A DNA stretch of 64,000 nt, from contig NZ_CP012850.1 in NCBI RefSeq assembly GCF_000802205.1, positions 992,001 through 1,056,000 on the forward strand. Direction: 5' to 3'. The position numbers and the translations under genes are program-made. Positions 45,722-54,349 of this stretch are shown in pieces. Within the stretch, counting starts at the first letter, position 1, and every line of letters starts with the position of its first letter. The notes under the pieces are model-generated. The model had not been told where the DNA came from and made no database searches. It was given only the letters and a program-made list of their open reading frames with translations. This stretch comes from Candidatus Nitrosocosmicus oleophilus (lineage in GTDB: Archaea; Thermoproteota; Nitrososphaeria; Nitrososphaerales; Nitrososphaeraceae).

Positions 45722-46255
45722 ATGAGTTCTTTAGACGTCTCCAATATTAATTCAAAAAATTGTGTGTACGGTTGCAACACCAAAATCTACTGGAATACCC
45801 TAAATAGCGAATATTTAGAGGTTCTTACGAAGAAGAAACATTTTTGTCCAAACAGATCAATCGATAAGAATAGATCAGGAGGTGCAGCGACAATTAACAA
45901 TCATATCTCATCAAAGCCCCCATTTTACAAAAATGATCGCGTGAATAATTATAACAGCAAGAACAATTACAATTATAAAAAATCAGGGTATAACTCAAAT
46001 AACAAACAGCCTATGGATAACTCTTTGGAAATACTGCAAGGATCACCCCTTACGATCACAAAACAATATGAGGTGTTATCTGATTTGATAAAGGAGTTCA
46101 ATGGGAAAACTCATGGTTCTCAATCACACACTTTGCCAGATAACTCCTTACAGATAGTAGTCTATTACGAAGTACCGGAAGGAACGAGAGATGAAATCAA
46201 AAGAATGTTTCAGAGCGGTACAAAAAATGAAATGGAACTTCCTCATCAACTATAG
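45722..46255 (+). CDS. Hypothetical protein with possible N-terminal zinc finger
   Basis: A 177-residue protein. The N-terminus NCVYGCNTKIYWN with HFCPNR about 27 residues on gives three Cys and one His that could bind zinc. The middle (residues 55-100) is Asn/Tyr/Lys-rich and disordered. The end holds SDLIKEFNGKTHGSQ and NSLQIVVYYEVPEGTRDEIK, a small folded domain. Such proteins recur in Nitrososphaerales; no role known. ATG 45722, 63 bases before the surface protein at 46318. Confidence 0.6.
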   Translation: MSSLDVSNINSKNCVYGCNTKIYWNTLNSEYLEVLTKKKHFCPNRSIDKNRSGGAATINNHISSKPPFYKNDRVNNYNSKNNYNYKKSGYNSNNKQPMDNSLEILQGSPLTITKQYEVLSDLIKEFNGKTHGSQSHTLPDNSLQIVVYYEVPEGTRDEIKRMFQSGTKNEMELPHQL

Positions 46256-46317
46256 CAAATTAGTTTTACAGAAAAAAGTTTGGAAATTCATAAATTAATC
46301 TATAAATTCTAAATATT

Positions 46318-47544
46318 GTGAGATATGTTGCTGGTTTATTTATTATTTCTGTGATATCGGCTATCCTACCTTGTGATTTTGTTTTTGGAGAACCCTCATT
46401 GAGAATAACTGATTGTATACAATCAAAACATCAACTAAGGTATAATGTATACGCAGATGGTTTTATTCCTAATACAAGACTAGTCCTGTCGTACATTATG
46501 CCAGATGCCGAAAGACCTAACAGTGCTAGCTCTTATACCGATTCTTCTGGAAGTTGGAAATTTGAAGGAGCAGGCTATACTTCGTCTGTGGGAGTATCCA
46601 ATGGAACCACAACATTTGAGGCATTTAATGTAGATGAAAAACGAAATATGATCCCTGATGGTCCATATGCAACAGCAGAATTAATTACTCCATGTCCTTT
46701 TGTATCTGATCCGCCTAATACAGAGGTATATGCATCTGTAAATGACAGGCAAATTTTTGATGATGACGAAGTAAGCTTGAATTCTATTCATTTTACATAT
46801 TACATAAGAGACAATTTTGCACCTTATGCACAATTTGATTGTAAGTTAGACGAAGAACAATATGAGCATTGTACAATCGAAAGATGCGAAATACCCGGTA
46901 CATGTATTCCTAATACGTTATGGTATGGCGAAAAGGATTATGATAATCTTCTCCCTGGACAACATACTTTCATGGTCAGGGCTACTGATGATGCAGATAA
47001 TACCGATCCAACACCTGCCGAGTTCACATGGATAATTTTAAAACCCGTTGCTGATGCTGGAAATGACCTCACTGTAAGTAGTAATGACATAGTCACTTTG
47101 AATGGCGGTAACAGTTCGGATCCGACTGGATCTTCCTTGAATTACTTTTGGAATCAAACTGCAGGACCAGAAGTCACTTTACGTGATTCAACGTCATCGA
47201 ACCCAACCTTTACAGCACCTGAAGTAAATGAACAAACTGACCTCAGATTTGAACTAACTGTAGTCAACGAAGAAGGTATTGTTAGCGAGCCGGATGAAGT
47301 AGTAATAACTGTAAACCCCATTGTTATACCTCCACCGACAGAAGAACCCCCTAAAACAGTCGGTGACCTTATTAAAGGAATTATTCAGAATCCCCTCGAC
47401 GTAACAAACTCTATTAAATCTGCAGATAAAATTTATGATATTTTAACAGACAATGACCGTGACAATGATCAACTTGTTTGCGACTTGATAAATTCAGAGG
47501 ATGAACATACTACATTTAACATTAGGAACATTCTTGATTGTTAA
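46318..47544 (+). CDS. Secreted PKD-type surface protein
   Basis: A 408-residue exported protein starting at GTG 46318 with a signal peptide (LFIISVISAILPCDFVFG). Residues about 130-240 form an Ig/PKD-like domain with Cys pairs (CKLDEEQYEHC, RCEIPGTC) and LLPGQHTFMVRATDDADNTD; residues 243-335 are a classic PKD/REJ domain (VADAGNDLTVSSNDIVTLNG, SSDPTGSSLNYFWNQTAGP). A Pro-rich linker and a polar tail with a last Cys follow. Probable cell-surface adhesin or matrix protein. Confidence 0.75.
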   Translation: MRYVAGLFIISVISAILPCDFVFGEPSLRITDCIQSKHQLRYNVYADGFIPNTRLVLSYIMPDAERPNSASSYTDSSGSWKFEGAGYTSSVGVSNGTTTFEAFNVDEKRNMIPDGPYATAELITPCPFVSDPPNTEVYASVNDRQIFDDDEVSLNSIHFTYYIRDNFAPYAQFDCKLDEEQYEHCTIERCEIPGTCIPNTLWYGEKDYDNLLPGQHTFMVRATDDADNTDPTPAEFTWIILKPVADAGNDLTVSSNDIVTLNGGNSSDPTGSSLNYFWNQTAGPEVTLRDSTSSNPTFTAPEVNEQTDLRFELTVVNEEGIVSEPDEVVITVNPIVIPPPTEEPPKTVGDLIKGIIQNPLDVTNSIKSADKIYDILTDNDRDNDQLVCDLINSEDEHTTFNIRNILDC

Positions 47545-47753
47545 TTGAGAATTGTTAGAAATTATAGTCATGGAAACACATGGTGGAATTAAATATACAA
47601 AATGTTATGGAAACTATATTAGGTTTTATCATAAATACGATTTAAGGTTTAAGAATACCGTGTATCCATAATCAACTTTCACCATAGTTACAGTTTGGTT
47701 TTAAACCTTTATTTTCCAAAAGAATTGAATGGGAACGTACAATATGATAAGAA

Positions 47754-47794
47754 TTCAATGGGCTTCGAATCCATGAGGTACATGAGAACTGTAA
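47754..47794 (+). repeat. Type A palindromic repeat, head lost
   Basis: TTCAATGGGCTTCGAAT and CCATGAGGTACATGAGAACT; tail well kept, GGGCCCGG replaced. Confidence 0.88.
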
Positions 47795-47841
47795 GCTGAT
47801 AAATATTTAGGTTTAAACTATAAACAGATCAAATATACTGT

Positions 47842-48315
47842 ATGTACAAAAAAGTTCTTAGATTTATAATTTCAATAATTATTTGTCAGTCAGCAGGTAT
47901 ATTCGGTTCTTTATTTACTTTTGAAGCAGTTCCAGACTGGTATATCACATTGGAAAAACCTTTCTTTGCTCCACCTAATTGGATATTTGGTCCTGTTTGG
48001 ATTATTTTGTATTATCTTATGGGTGTATCTTTGTACATAGTCTGGAAAGATGAGTTAAAATCAAAGACCAGAAACGTCTTTTTTGTAGTATTTGCAATCC
48101 AATTGATTCTAAATGCTTTGTGGTCATTGTTGTTTTTTGGATTAAAGTCGCCTCTGCTTGGACTAATTGACATTTTGATTTTAGATGTCATGCTAGTAGT
48201 TACAATATTTTATGCCAAGAGAGTTTCAAAATATGCTGCTATGCTCTTAATCCCATATATGGTATGGATAATTATTGCTTCAGTATTAAATTATGCAATT
48301 ATGGTGTTAAATTGA
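47842..48315 (+). CDS. tspO: TspO/MBR family protein (tryptophan-rich sensory protein)
   Basis: A 157-residue, five-helix membrane protein binding porphyrins or related ligands; linked to tetrapyrrole and stress control. The hallmark is present: EKPFFAPPNWIFGPVWIILY with YLMGVSLYIVWK (about 31-66), then AIQLILNALWSLLFFGLKSP. Length and helix count are normal. ATG 47842; it follows an A repeat and stands alone. Confidence 0.92.
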   Translation: MYKKVLRFIISIIICQSAGIFGSLFTFEAVPDWYITLEKPFFAPPNWIFGPVWIILYYLMGVSLYIVWKDELKSKTRNVFFVVFAIQLILNALWSLLFFGLKSPLLGLIDILILDVMLVVTIFYAKRVSKYAAMLLIPYMVWIIIASVLNYAIMVLN

Positions 48316-48342
48316 TCAAAGTGCTTTCTATTATTTTTTTTT

Positions 48343-48730
48343 TCATGGCACATAATTTTCATCTAATCTTTTGCTTCCTTTTGATATCTTTCTTCCTAGT
48401 GTAGACTGAATTACTACTACAACAAGTATTCCAAAGATGATGGAGATTGGTATATGTGATGGTATCTTAAAATAGTCTGAAATTATCATTTTTATTTCCA
48501 CAAACGCCTTTATTGCTACTAGCCAAGGTTTAAGATAGTAGAACTTGTCCAGCATTCCTATCAACAAAAAGTACAAACTTCTCTAACCAAATATTGTAAA
48601 TAGAGTGCAGTTATTACGACAAAGTTGTCGATTGTAATTGCCCCTAGGATGGTAATTGGATCTAAATCAAATATTAAATCGGTTGCCACAATTATTATTA
48701 AGGCTACAAGTATTGGCTTTGCTTACATGA
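48343..48730 (-). pseudogene. Decayed TerC-family membrane protein
   Basis: The minus strand gives KPILVALIIIVATDLIFDLD, ITIDNFVVITALYL, then after a one-base shift near 48580 RSLYFLLIGMLDKFYYLKPW, VEIKMIISDYFKIPSHIPIS and IIFGILVVVVIQSTLG. These are the conserved middle and last helices of TerC/Alx proteins (E/D-DLIFALDS, LR-LYF, KM-L-D). The first half of the gene is missing and the frame is broken, so it is a pseudogene. Confidence 0.8.
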
Positions 48731-48954
48731 CAATATTGTTATAATTTTAAATTCTTATCATAAATTTACTTCCATGTAACTGGCGTATTGGGGAGGGATT
48801 TCTTTAAAATACTTATACAATACTTTATCTTCTTCTTTCTTATCTACTATTATTCTGATGTTGTAAAAAGTAAGAGCTCCAGAAATATATATTATGTAAT
48901 TAAAGGTTTTAAGCAATGGTATCCCTGGTAAAATCAAAACAATATGTTAACGAA

Positions 48955-49293
48955 TTATTCAAATCCTATTGACGTTTTTTCTATATCTAATGAATATTTT
49001 TTTATACTCATAATAATGGCTAATAATTTAATTCCACTATTCTTGATAATAAATACCTGATTTGTTCCATCATATAAGATCAGACCATATTCAATCAAAT
49101 AATACAAGTATTTCTTTATAGTGTGTATTGTTAATGACGATATTTGACCAGAAGAAGATGTAGAGTTTCTAATTAATTTATCAATATCGCTTGTAGCGAG
49201 ACCTTTTATTGTAGCTCTTAGTAGTAATGCAACTAATTTTGCTTTTAATTTTGGTGCCTTTGAATCATCACTACAATCTATTAGTGAAATCAT
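48955..49293 (-). CDS. Winged-helix DNA-binding protein
   Basis: A 112-residue protein of the ArnR1-like archaeal winged-helix type: KLKAKLVALLLRATIKGLAT (helix 1), SDIDKLIRNSTSSSGQ, LTIHTIKKYLYYLIEYGLIL (recognition helix and wing start) and DGTNQVFIIKNSGIKLL (wing). Probable local transcription regulator; target unknown. ATG 49293. Confidence 0.7.
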   Translation of the reverse strand: MISLIDCSDDSKAPKLKAKLVALLLRATIKGLATSDIDKLIRNSTSSSGQISSLTIHTIKKYLYYLIEYGLILYDGTNQVFIIKNSGIKLLAIIMSIKKYSLDIEKTSIGFE

Positions 49294-49997
49294 TCGCTAC
49301 TCCGTTACTTCTACTTACATTGGTATCAATGTCAAAGCAATGTAATTTATTATTACATGACGGACATATACTAATTTGTTTTACGGTGGAAAAAAAGACT
49401 GTTCTTAAATGTGTTGATGACATCCAACAACAATTTTCACAGATGAGGAAATACTTATCCTTACCAAAATTAAATGAATTTTGATCATTTAAGTGGCTAC
49501 CTGTTGAGTCTCTGCTTAGATTGCTCGTATATGATCTCCTCGACTCTTTCTACTACTCTCTACCCTTTGAATCGCGAAATACGTTCCCATAGGAATTAAA
49601 TAAATTTTAATTTTAGACAAATTATGAATAATTGTTCTAACCATTTTTGACAAATTGATTTTTTAATTTTCGTTATTATGATATTTAAGATAATAACTAA
49701 CCTTGTAATCGATTGGCACTATTATACGAGAAGACTATCAAATTTCTAATGTATTTGTATGATAGTGATCGAGGTATTTTATACATCAAATAACATCAAA
49801 GTAACCATAAATATGGGCTGTCGTTGCTAACTTAGCGGTTCAAATAGAATGACTTTGAGAATTTTGTTGTTATATCATTTATCTGATAATGATTTTTTAA
49901 TAATCCTTGAGAATCATTTTTAAACAATCCTCCCCCCGTTAGGCACTATCACAGAATTTGGGAATTGGTTAAATATCTTTAATTAAATATTATTTTT
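49294..49997. other. Intergenic, possibly one tiny gene
   Basis: No repeat of the A-E family. A 51-codon frame from ATG 49332 (MSKQCNLLLHDGHI...) ends at 49484; nothing confirms it. The remainder has stops in all frames. Confidence 0.3.
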
Positions 49998-50564
49998 ATG
50001 AGTTCATTAAATATTCGTGAATCTCCTAAAATGTTTATTCTTTATTGTTCTTTGGCAGGCTTTATTGCTGCTTGGGGAATCTCTGGATTATTAGTTAGTA
50101 TCGACTTAATCTCTCAATCACCACCTGGTTCTTTTTTTGGGATAATAGGGATTTCTCTTGGATATTACGATCCTTTTACTGCTCCACTTATTGGATTTGT
50201 TCTACATGTCGTAACTGGAACTATAGCAGGAAACATATATGGCCAGGTATCCTTGTTCTGGAAACGCATGTCACCCTATAGTGCTAGGCATGGGCTAAAA
50301 ACTGGGATGATTGTAGGGGTAGTATTATGGGCGGTATTTTTTGTTCCAGTTGCATCACTACTTATTCAACCTATGATAGATAATTTTAATAGCGGAATAA
50401 CTCCAAATCAGTATGTTTATTCGGTTGCCTCAAGCTTTAATGGATTATATGGAATAATCATAGGAGGTTCCTTAATATTTCACTTGATTTATGGCGCTTT
50501 GCTAGGTTATATGTCGGGCAGGATGACCGATATCAAAGCATTTGTATACCCTAAAACTATATGA
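49998..50564 (+). CDS. Membrane protein, four helices
   Basis: A 188-residue protein. Helices at about 12-34, 60-85, 102-125 and 150-175, with Gly-rich segments GYYDPFTAPLIGFVLHVVTG and IIIGGSLIFHLIYGALLGYM that repeat the pattern H-x3-G. No family named. It lies 53 bases before the membrane SDR gene on the same strand, so the two are probably one operon. Confidence 0.65.
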   Translation: MSSLNIRESPKMFILYCSLAGFIAAWGISGLLVSIDLISQSPPGSFFGIIGISLGYYDPFTAPLIGFVLHVVTGTIAGNIYGQVSLFWKRMSPYSARHGLKTGMIVGVVLWAVFFVPVASLLIQPMIDNFNSGITPNQYVYSVASSFNGLYGIIIGGSLIFHLIYGALLGYMSGRMTDIKAFVYPKTI

Positions 50565-50617
50565 TATAAGGAAACTATCTAAGTTATCAAAAAATCTTTT
50601 TATTCATATTATGAACC

Positions 50618-52090
50618 ATGGCATTTACAACTCAAAATAACAGAAGAGGATTTTCAAAATTGACAGATGAATATCGATCACCGGAGCGGAAAAACAACGA
50701 TCTCAAAATTCTGATTACAGGTGCCAGTGGCTTTATCGGAAGCAGATTGCTAAAGCAATTAATAAAGATCAATATTGAAACCTCAGATAATCAAGGCGCT
50801 AAATATTCAATTCGTTGTTTGACTCGAAATAAAAAAACCTTTGGTAGTTCTGACATGGACAAAAAGCATGAATCGTCAAAAGTAGAGGTCATTGAAGGAG
50901 ATTTAAGCAACTATGAGGATTGTTTAAATGCGCTCAAAGATGTAGATATAGCATATTATCTTGTTCATTCAATGGAGGGATCTTCAAAGAATTGGAAAAA
51001 GTTTTCAGAAAAGGAACAAAAAACTGCTGAGAATTTTGCAAATGCAGCAGACAAACGAGGAGTCAAAAGAATTATCTATTTAGGCGGTTTAACACACGCA
51101 AAAGAGTCCGAACTTTCTCAACACATGCTTAGTAGAAAGCAGGTAGGAGATATATTAAGAAAATCACACGCGAAGGTGACAATTTTTAGAGCAGCCGTTA
51201 TACTGGGAAGTGGTGGGGGCTCTTTTGAAATGCTAAGGTATCTAGTTGAGAGATTACCTGTAATGATTTGTCCTAAATGGGTGCTGACTAAATGCCAGCC
51301 AATATTCATAGATGATGTAATTACATACCTCTTTAACTCGATTGAAAAACCACAAACTGAAGGAAAAACATTCGATATAGGAGGCCCAGACATACTTACT
51401 TATTTTGATATGATGAAAATTTATGCTAAAATACTCGACAAATCCATTAGAATCTTGATCATTTCATTCCTAACTCCAAGACTTTCATCCTATTGGGTTG
51501 ACTTGGTTACCCCCATAAAAGCATCGTTGGCAAGGCCATTAATTGATAGTCTTAAACATGAAGCAATAGTTAAGGATGATTCGATCAAGAAAGTTATTCC
51601 TATAGAATTAAAATCGTTTGAGGATTCGTTGCGATATTGTATTAATGAAGAAGATAAGTACACAAAGAAGAAGGATAAGAGTCTAATAAAAAAAGAACGG
51701 ACATCCATGTCTGCTAACTACAAGATTCTATTGATTTCTTTATTCTTACTTTTGGCAATAGGTACGACCTACTACTTTTTAGAAGACAGAGCTCAATTTT
51801 TGGAGCCCTTCTGGCTCTTCATAGCAGTCATCTGGTATTTACTTATCTTCACTTCAATTTACTTTGTACGCTTTGGAGCTAGACTTGGTGCACTGATAGC
51901 CGGGATACTGGGATGGGCAAGTCTGGTATTTTGGTTGTTGGATAACTTTCATATGGTTTCTGGATATTCTATTATAGCTGAAAGACCTAGTAACAATGAA
52001 GTTTGGAGAGATATTGTCGGAATAGTTATAGCATCTTTTACTGTCATCTCATCACATAATATCTTTCATAAAATACGGTTACATGGCTGA
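50618..52090 (+). CDS. Membrane-bound atypical SDR (NAD(P)-binding) protein
   Basis: Residues 28-330 are an extended atypical short-chain dehydrogenase of the YbjT type: ILITGASGFIGSRLLKQL (NAD(P) loop), VEGDLS-like VIEGDLSNYEDCLNALKDVD, AYYLVHSMEG, IYLGGLTHA and FIDDVITYL. The Tyr-x3-Lys catalytic pair is not evident, as in redox-sensing relatives. Residues 365-490 add four membrane helices (LLISLFLLLAIGTTYYF and others). The joined architecture suggests a membrane quinone or lipid reductase or assembly factor (inference). ATG 50618. Confidence 0.8.
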   Translation: MAFTTQNNRRGFSKLTDEYRSPERKNNDLKILITGASGFIGSRLLKQLIKINIETSDNQGAKYSIRCLTRNKKTFGSSDMDKKHESSKVEVIEGDLSNYEDCLNALKDVDIAYYLVHSMEGSSKNWKKFSEKEQKTAENFANAADKRGVKRIIYLGGLTHAKESELSQHMLSRKQVGDILRKSHAKVTIFRAAVILGSGGGSFEMLRYLVERLPVMICPKWVLTKCQPIFIDDVITYLFNSIEKPQTEGKTFDIGGPDILTYFDMMKIYAKILDKSIRILIISFLTPRLSSYWVDLVTPIKASLARPLIDSLKHEAIVKDDSIKKVIPIELKSFEDSLRYCINEEDKYTKKKDKSLIKKERTSMSANYKILLISLFLLLAIGTTYYFLEDRAQFLEPFWLFIAVIWYLLIFTSIYFVRFGARLGALIAGILGWASLVFWLLDNFHMVSGYSIIAERPSNNEVWRDIVGIVIASFTVISSHNIFHKIRLHG

Positions 52091-52251
52091 TTGGAAGAGT
52101 TAGAAAATACATAGTAAATTTTCTATTAAAATTCTCCTTAAATTAACTCGTGATCAGAACTGATCTTTAACAATAATCTTCTATGGATCCACGTTAGCAC
52201 TAGCGTATTATATAATAATTGATTAATATTCTATGATTTGGTATTAAAAAT

Positions 52252-52476
52252 ATGGCTTTTATTCGAACTAAAAAGATAAAGGGACATGATTATTATTACC
52301 TTGTAGAAAATCAATGGGATCCGGTTAAAAAAAAGTCTACTCAGCAGGTTATCAAATATTTAGGTAACATAAAAAATTTCACTATTAACGATATTCCAGA
52401 AGAACACCGAAATAATCCTAAAATATTATATTTACTAGACTTGGGTTCAAAGATTGAAAAGAAAAAAATAAATTAA
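52252..52476 (+). CDS. Small conserved protein resembling a transposase N-terminus
   Basis: A 74-residue basic protein: FIRTKKIKGHDYYYLVENQW then STQQVIKYLGNI. This pattern (KKIKG-YYYLVE...KVIKYLG) is the first domain of IS1634/IS1380-type transposases but is also widespread as a standalone archaeal protein of unknown role. No remaining transposase sequence follows, so I take it as the standalone form. ATG 52252. Confidence 0.65.
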   Translation: MAFIRTKKIKGHDYYYLVENQWDPVKKKSTQQVIKYLGNIKNFTINDIPEEHRNNPKILYLLDLGSKIEKKKIN

Positions 52477-52720
52477 CTGATGCAAGTAAATAGTCTTTGC
52501 CAATAATTATTAAAATATAATACCAACAAATTAAGAACAGGCTACATATTTATAAATGGTAAATCCCCATTTTTAGGAATAATCGTAATTATTTTATCTC
52601 AACCTTCCAGTTTTTAATTAAAGTGTATCTTTTTAAAAAAACATATTTTAAATATCGTTATTTCTTAATTTTCTTTTATATAAAATTAGTTTTTGAATTA
52701 AATTTCCCTCCAGACCCTTG

Positions 52721-52972
52721 TTATGATATCAAACCGAGTAGATGTTTATTTCGACATTTAAAAATGGGATTTTTTTGAATTTGATAAAATGTTATATGAT
52801 TTCCTAAGTGCTCTGCATATCGTATTAAGACTTTGAGCAAACCATTTTGATAGTTTTCAGAAGTATCTGTGTTCTGAAGATATTTGTAAAAGTCCTTAAT
52901 TATTTGTCTGTTGGTCTGATTTGTGACCTTGATTTCTATATTTCTAATAGTTGTGGTTAACTCAGCGGGCAA
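52721..52972 (-). pseudogene. Tyrosine recombinase (integrase) N-terminal remnant
   Basis: 83 residues from TTG 52972 with GGAGG upstream: IRNIEIKVTNQTNRQIIKDF, YKYLQNTDTSENYQNGLLKV, then LIRYAEHLGNHITFYQIQKN. This is the SAM-like N-terminal domain of thaumarchaeal XerA/phage-type integrases. The catalytic domain (R-K-HxxR-H-Y) is absent; the frame ends in unrelated sequence. A truncated remnant of an integrated element, next to a type D repeat. Confidence 0.65.
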
Positions 52973-53011
52973 TAATGTACCTCCTTTTATCGTCTCTTAA
53001 TCAACCACGAA

Positions 53012-53072
53012 TAATTTGAACCCATGTGATTAACGGGCCCAGTGGTTTCCGCTGTATTTTTACCACTAAAAG
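53012..53072 (+). repeat. Type D repeat with upstream module
   Basis: TTTGAACCCATGTGATTAAC, GGGCCCAGTGGTTTCCGCTG, then TACCACTAAAA. AGTGGT and ACCACT can pair. Weaker similarity to 34180-34280 continues to about 53165. Confidence 0.82.
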
Positions 53073-53329
53073 AGGACTCATGTACTATTTCTAAAGAATT
53101 AATTAAACTTTTGGGCAGTCTATGGATCAATGATCGTTAATAGGAGCAGGATTTGCTGGAGTGTTATCATCTATTCTTTGAACACATAAAAGAAAGAAGA
53201 GAAAGGAAGTCTAAGAAGTAATTGTTTCACTGGCATCGTCAATTGATCTACAATTATATCGTATTCTAACGCTTAGATAATTTTTTCTTGCTAATATTAA
53301 AAATGGTAAACAAATATAAAATTAGAGAA

Positions 53330-53536
53330 TTATAGTAATTGATGGGCATTCCTACCGTGTTCTTTTAATTCCTGTTGTGTATTAAATTTTTGATCGCACT
53401 TATCACATATAAAAGATGAATCGCCGTCGGTTGATTGTACCTCAGAATTATTCATATTTTCTAACTCATATTTATCGACTATAGCTAATAAATTATGTAT
53501 CATATGAGCATTCAAATTCGTTATCTCAATACTCAA
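53330..53536 (-). CDS. Small C2H2 zinc-finger protein
   Basis: A 68-residue protein whose end is one canonical finger: FICDKCDQKFNTQQELKEHG then RNAHQLL (C-x2-C-x12-H-x4-H). The first 40 residues are helical. Single-finger proteins of this size are frequent in archaea and may bind DNA or proteins. ATG 53536, divergent from the secreted gene at 53587 with only 50 bases between. Confidence 0.75.
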   Translation of the reverse strand: MSIEITNLNAHMIHNLLAIVDKYELENMNNSEVQSTDGDSSFICDKCDQKFNTQQELKEHGRNAHQLL

Positions 53537-53586
53537 GAATCTTTATTTAGAAAAGCCTTAAATATTTTCAATCAATTTATTTTCCA

Positions 53587-54006
53587 GTGTATTGTAATTC
53601 AGCGAATTTCAAATACTTACTTACGTTTACAATTATTTCATTTATTGCATCAATTTTGATAGTATCTATAGGATCTGTGCAAGAAGCCGATGCAAGATGT
53701 CTTGGTGAGTTATCTGGTGTATGGGTTGGAAATGATGGTGCAACTTATTATATACAACAAAATGGGCAAAAAGTGTGGTGGGTTGGAGGAACGACGTATA
53801 ATGAAGGTACAACTTTTGTCAACGTTTTTTTTGGACAACGATCAGGAGATAGTATACATGGAAACTGGGCAGACGTACCCTTGGGGAAATATAGGGGACA
53901 TGGCGAAATAACACTCGTATGTAGTCAAGATGTTCATAACTATATTTTGACTAAAACTGACTCTACTGGAGGATTTAGTGGCTCAGTTTGGGAAAAATAT
54001 AGGTGA
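53587..54006 (+). CDS. Secreted W-rich beta-domain protein
   Basis: Starts at GTG 53587; residues 10-35 are a signal peptide (FTIISFIASILIVSIGSV, cut near EADA). The mature domain, about 105 residues, reads LGELSGVWVGNDGATYYIQQ, KVWWVGGTTYNEGTTFVNVF, HGNWADVPLGKYRGHGEITL. The same domain forms the C-terminus of the protein at 54350, the next secreted gene. It resembles a small lipocalin- or avidin-like barrel; role unknown. Confidence 0.68.
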   Translation: MYCNSANFKYLLTFTIISFIASILIVSIGSVQEADARCLGELSGVWVGNDGATYYIQQNGQKVWWVGGTTYNEGTTFVNVFFGQRSGDSIHGNWADVPLGKYRGHGEITLVCSQDVHNYILTKTDSTGGFSGSVWEKYR

Positions 54007-54321
54007 ATGGACCATATAGAAAATTTTCTCTAGGCAAAGTTAATATCCTAAATATCAAAATATTGCCGTAAAACTAAACGTGATATTAAATACATGAAAG
54101 TTTTAGTCGAGATCAAATGAGAACTTTGAGTTTAATTAATGACAATTCAAAGAAAGAGATAATACCTGACTCTTGCTGGACATCACTTTACATTTGTTTA
54201 ATTTTGTTTTTTGCAAAAAATAAAGTAAACTATATCAGAAGATACATAATTATATTTTTATAAACGCTAAATCAAAATACTGGGCTGCAATAGGATGATA
54301 TTGATTAACTACGGTAAAGGC

Positions 54322-54330
54322 CTATATATT
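54322..54330 (+). promoter_or_regulatory. TATA box for gene at 54350
   Basis: CTATATATT centred 24 bases before ATG 54350 and only 15 before ATG 54341. The spacing favours a leaderless start at 54350. Confidence 0.55.
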
Positions 54331-54349
54331 TGCGAGTTAAATGGTTGAC

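Noticed and set aside
49227-49484. 85-residue plus-strand frame
   Set aside because: Its first third overlaps the winged-helix gene on the other strand and it has no promoter; a shorter ATG start at 49332 remains possible but unsupported.
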